DNA of 37,176 nt. Origin: Paratractidigestivibacter sp003150175. GTDB lineage: Bacteria; Actinomycetota; Coriobacteriia; Coriobacteriales; Atopobiaceae. Under the pieces are notes generated by a model. It was not told where the DNA came from. It searched no databases and saw only the letters and a program-made list of their open reading frames with translations. The translations under genes were made by a program, and so were the position numbers. Positions 35,296-37,176 of this stretch are shown piece by piece (position 1 is the stretch's first letter; each line of letters begins with the position of its first letter). The DNA lies in assembly GCF_964283195.1 (NCBI RefSeq), contig NZ_CAXYLH010000016.1; one strand, 5' to 3'.

Positions 35296-35321
35296 CGAGA
35301 AACGCTGATTTGATTGTGAGC

Positions 35322-36233
35322 CTACTCCGGCTGACGGTCCATGCAGTCCTGCCAGATGTTGAGGCGATCCTCCTGCGAGATGCCGCCGATGATCTCGTTG
35401 AGCTTGGCGAGCATGGCGTCCTGGCCCTTGGCGATGGCCGCGTTGTCCGGGTTGGAGGGGTCCGAGAAGCCCTGGCCGTCCTCGAGCTCGACCTTCATGA
35501 GGTCGGGGTAGCTGTTGAGGAGCTTGGGCAGGGACATCGACGAGAAGGTGATGGCGTCGCAGGTGCCGTTCTCGATGCCGTCGACGACCAGCGGCACGGT
35601 GGCGACCGGGGTCAGGTGGTTGACCTGGGGGATCTCGTCGATCAGGTCGTCGTAGAAGGTGTCCTTCTGGCCGAGGACGGTGGCGCCAGTGAAGTCGGAG
35701 AGCTTCGAGGCGCCGGCGTACTTGGAGTCCTTCTTGACCACGATGACGACCTCGTCGTCGATGTAGGAGTCGGTGAAGTCGGCGGACTGGGCGCGCTCGG
35801 GCGTCACGGACATGCCGGCGCAGATGATGTCGATCTGGCCGTTGGACAGGGCGTCGACGAGGGCGCCGAACTCCATCTTTACCGCGACGGCCTCCATGCC
35901 GAGGGCCTCGGCGATCTTCTTTGCGATCTGGACATCGTAGCCGTCGGCGTAGGCGCCCGAGACGTTCTCGATGGGGATGGTGGTGTCGGACTCCTTGGAC
36001 TCCTGCCAGTTGTAGGGGGCGTAGGCGGCCTCCATGCCGACGCGCAGGGTCTTGCCGTCGCCGAGCTTGCCGGCATCCTTGGAGCCGGAGGCGGAGGAAT
36101 CGGCCTTGGCGTCCGACTTGGCGTCGGAGCTCTGTGCGGCGGGGCCGCAGCCGGTGAGGAACGTGGCGCCCGCGACGGTCAGCGTCGAGAGGCCGGATAG
36201 CTTGAGGAAATTACGGCGAGAAAGGTCAGTCAT
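35322..36233 (-). CDS. Amino-acid ABC transporter substrate-binding lipoprotein
   Basis: This 303-residue SBP of the bacterial extracellular solute-binding family 3 starts at ATG 36233 with GGAAGGAA upstream; a longer frame has no signal. The N-terminus has a twin-arginine motif SRRNFLKLSG followed by a lipobox LTGC, so it may be Tat-exported and lipidated. The mature domain shows RVGMEAAYAPYNWQE, GYDVQIAKKIAEALG and DIICAGMSVTPERA, which bind a polar amino acid. The exact ligand cannot be read from sequence. It is the first gene of the transporter operon. Confidence 0.9.
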   Translation of the reverse strand: MTDLSRRNFLKLSGLSTLTVAGATFLTGCGPAAQSSDAKSDAKADSSASGSKDAGKLGDGKTLRVGMEAAYAPYNWQESKESDTTIPIENVSGAYADGYDVQIAKKIAEALGMEAVAVKMEFGALVDALSNGQIDIICAGMSVTPERAQSADFTDSYIDDEVVIVVKKDSKYAGASKLSDFTGATVLGQKDTFYDDLIDEIPQVNHLTPVATVPLVVDGIENGTCDAITFSSMSLPKLLNSYPDLMKVELEDGQGFSDPSNPDNAAIAKGQDAMLAKLNEIIGGISQEDRLNIWQDCMDRQPE

Positions 36234-36447
36234 GTCGGTTCCTTCCGGTTTGGTGTGAGACCCCTTCCGTGCCGCGCAACCGGAGGGGACCCATTCCCCT
36301 CCCCCTTGCAACCTAATGCGAGAAAGTTACGCGCACGTTCGGAAGGATACGCCATCGCGGGGACCGCCGAGGGCGCCACGGGCGGGGGTAACCTTCAATT
36401 AACTGAGAAACCACGTTGTTTCGCGGGGCGGGCCGCCGATTGCCGAG

Positions 36448-37143
36448 CTACCGCGCGGCGCGGCGGCGCCAGAGCAGGTAGCTGTAGACGTACATCGCGA
36501 CGCAGGGCAAAAGGACGACGGCGAGGAGGACCGCGACGGCGGCCTCCCTCGTAAGTGCCGGGCCGAGGAAGCCGAGCGCCACGAGCACGAGTCCCATGGC
36601 GACGAAGCAGACGCCGCCGAACCGCTGGGTACGGCGCCAGTTGTCCGGGTCGTCGAGCGCCCAGGGCGTCTTTACGCCGAAGGTGTAGTTCTGCTTGACG
36701 CGCGGCAGGTAGTTGCCGAGTCCGATGAAGAGGACGCCGATCAGGCAGCAGACGACGGTCCCCACCGAGCCGACCCCCGCGGCGGGAATCCAGCCGAAGA
36801 CCGTGGCCTCGGGCATCCACGTCATCACGCACATGAACAGGGTGAACCCGACGACGAAGGCGGGCCAGACCCCGCCCATGCGCTCGTAGGCCTGGCCTTT
36901 GGGATCGATGCGCGGCACGAACCAGAACAGGGCAAGAAGCGCTGCCGGCAGCGCGGCGAGGATGATGATCTCGGGCTTTGGAGCCCAGCCGTCCGCGGCG
37001 CCGCTAACGCCCCAGTGCATGGGGACGGTGTCGGGCAGGAACTGCTGCGCAAAGAGGTGTGCCGCGAGGTTGGCGAGGCACAGGGCGATGAGCGCCGCCC
37101 AGACGCCGCGGCGGATGGGCGAGGGCTTGGAGGCGGGGGTCAT
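36448..37143 (-). CDS. SdpI-family membrane protein
   Basis: This 231-residue protein has about six membrane helices. The N-terminal DUF1648 part has VPMHWGVSGAADGWAPK. The C-terminal SdpI part has GNYLPRVKQNYTFGVKTPWAL and NWRRTQRFGG, a strong family signature. In Bacillus SdpI gives immunity to the SdpC toxin and also acts in signalling, but most relatives have no known toxin partner and none is visible here. ATG 37143 follows AAGGAGAACC. The 214 bp before the binding-protein gene shows no clear promoter. Confidence 0.85.
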   Translation of the reverse strand: MTPASKPSPIRRGVWAALIALCLANLAAHLFAQQFLPDTVPMHWGVSGAADGWAPKPEIIILAALPAALLALFWFVPRIDPKGQAYERMGGVWPAFVVGFTLFMCVMTWMPEATVFGWIPAAGVGSVGTVVCCLIGVLFIGLGNYLPRVKQNYTFGVKTPWALDDPDNWRRTQRFGGVCFVAMGLVLVALGFLGPALTREAAVAVLLAVVLLPCVAMYVYSYLLWRRRAAR

Positions 37144-37176
37144 TGGTTCTCCTTAGATTGCGGGAGGGGCGAGGGT

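Overview
The window is GC-rich, uses GTG and TTG starts freely, and carries LPXTG-anchored surface proteins, a Tat/lipobox binding protein and a LytR-CpsA-Psr protein. This fits a Gram-positive actinobacterium, most likely a gut Coriobacteriia member such as Collinsella. That placement is inferred from protein style, not measured.

The window has two halves. From about 20.76 kb to the right end is conserved chromosome: guaA (GMP synthase, minus), an LCP cell-wall ligase and a class A beta-lactamase-fold serine hydrolase (plus), then on the minus strand ychF, a four-cluster ferredoxin-like protein, groES-groEL, nadE, a REP-associated tyrosine transposase (RAYT), a polar amino-acid ABC importer (binding protein, permease, ATPase) and an SdpI-family membrane protein. 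Palindromes of 13-bp arms flank the RAYT on both sides, overlap or touch two stop codons, and one sits between groES and groEL. This looks like a REP/RAYT system.

From about 0.4 to 20.77 kb is accessory DNA stacked against the 3' end of guaA. The last bases of guaA plus about 170 bp downstream, including its terminator, recur at 20.6-20.77, 15.84-16.02 and 10.96-11.15 kb, and a fourth core lies at 402-415. To the right of the three outer cores is a module with GGGACAAA boxes in fixed geometry, resembling integrase arm sites. I read this as three tandem islands (E1 402-11146, E2 11131-16020, E3 16009-20773), none with a visible integrase, like cis-mobilizable elements that accreted at one attachment site.

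E1 holds a DUF4143 ATPase, a decayed BREX pglX fragment, a TIGR04076 protein, a broken acetyltransferase, a 1221-residue MBG/YDG-repeat LPATG surface protein with a LytTR regulator beside it, and a cluster of small immunity-type genes (two SUKH/SMI1-KNR4). E2 holds a beta-helix LPQTG adhesin broken at a C7 tract, a yjdF (DUF2992) gene with a structured leader, and a DUF3800 gene. E3 holds a duplicate of that leader without its gene, a DUF4143 fragment, and a mef/msr(D)-type macrolide efflux and ribosome-protection operon preceded by a strong promoter and a short leader peptide.

No rRNA, tRNA or CRISPR array was seen.
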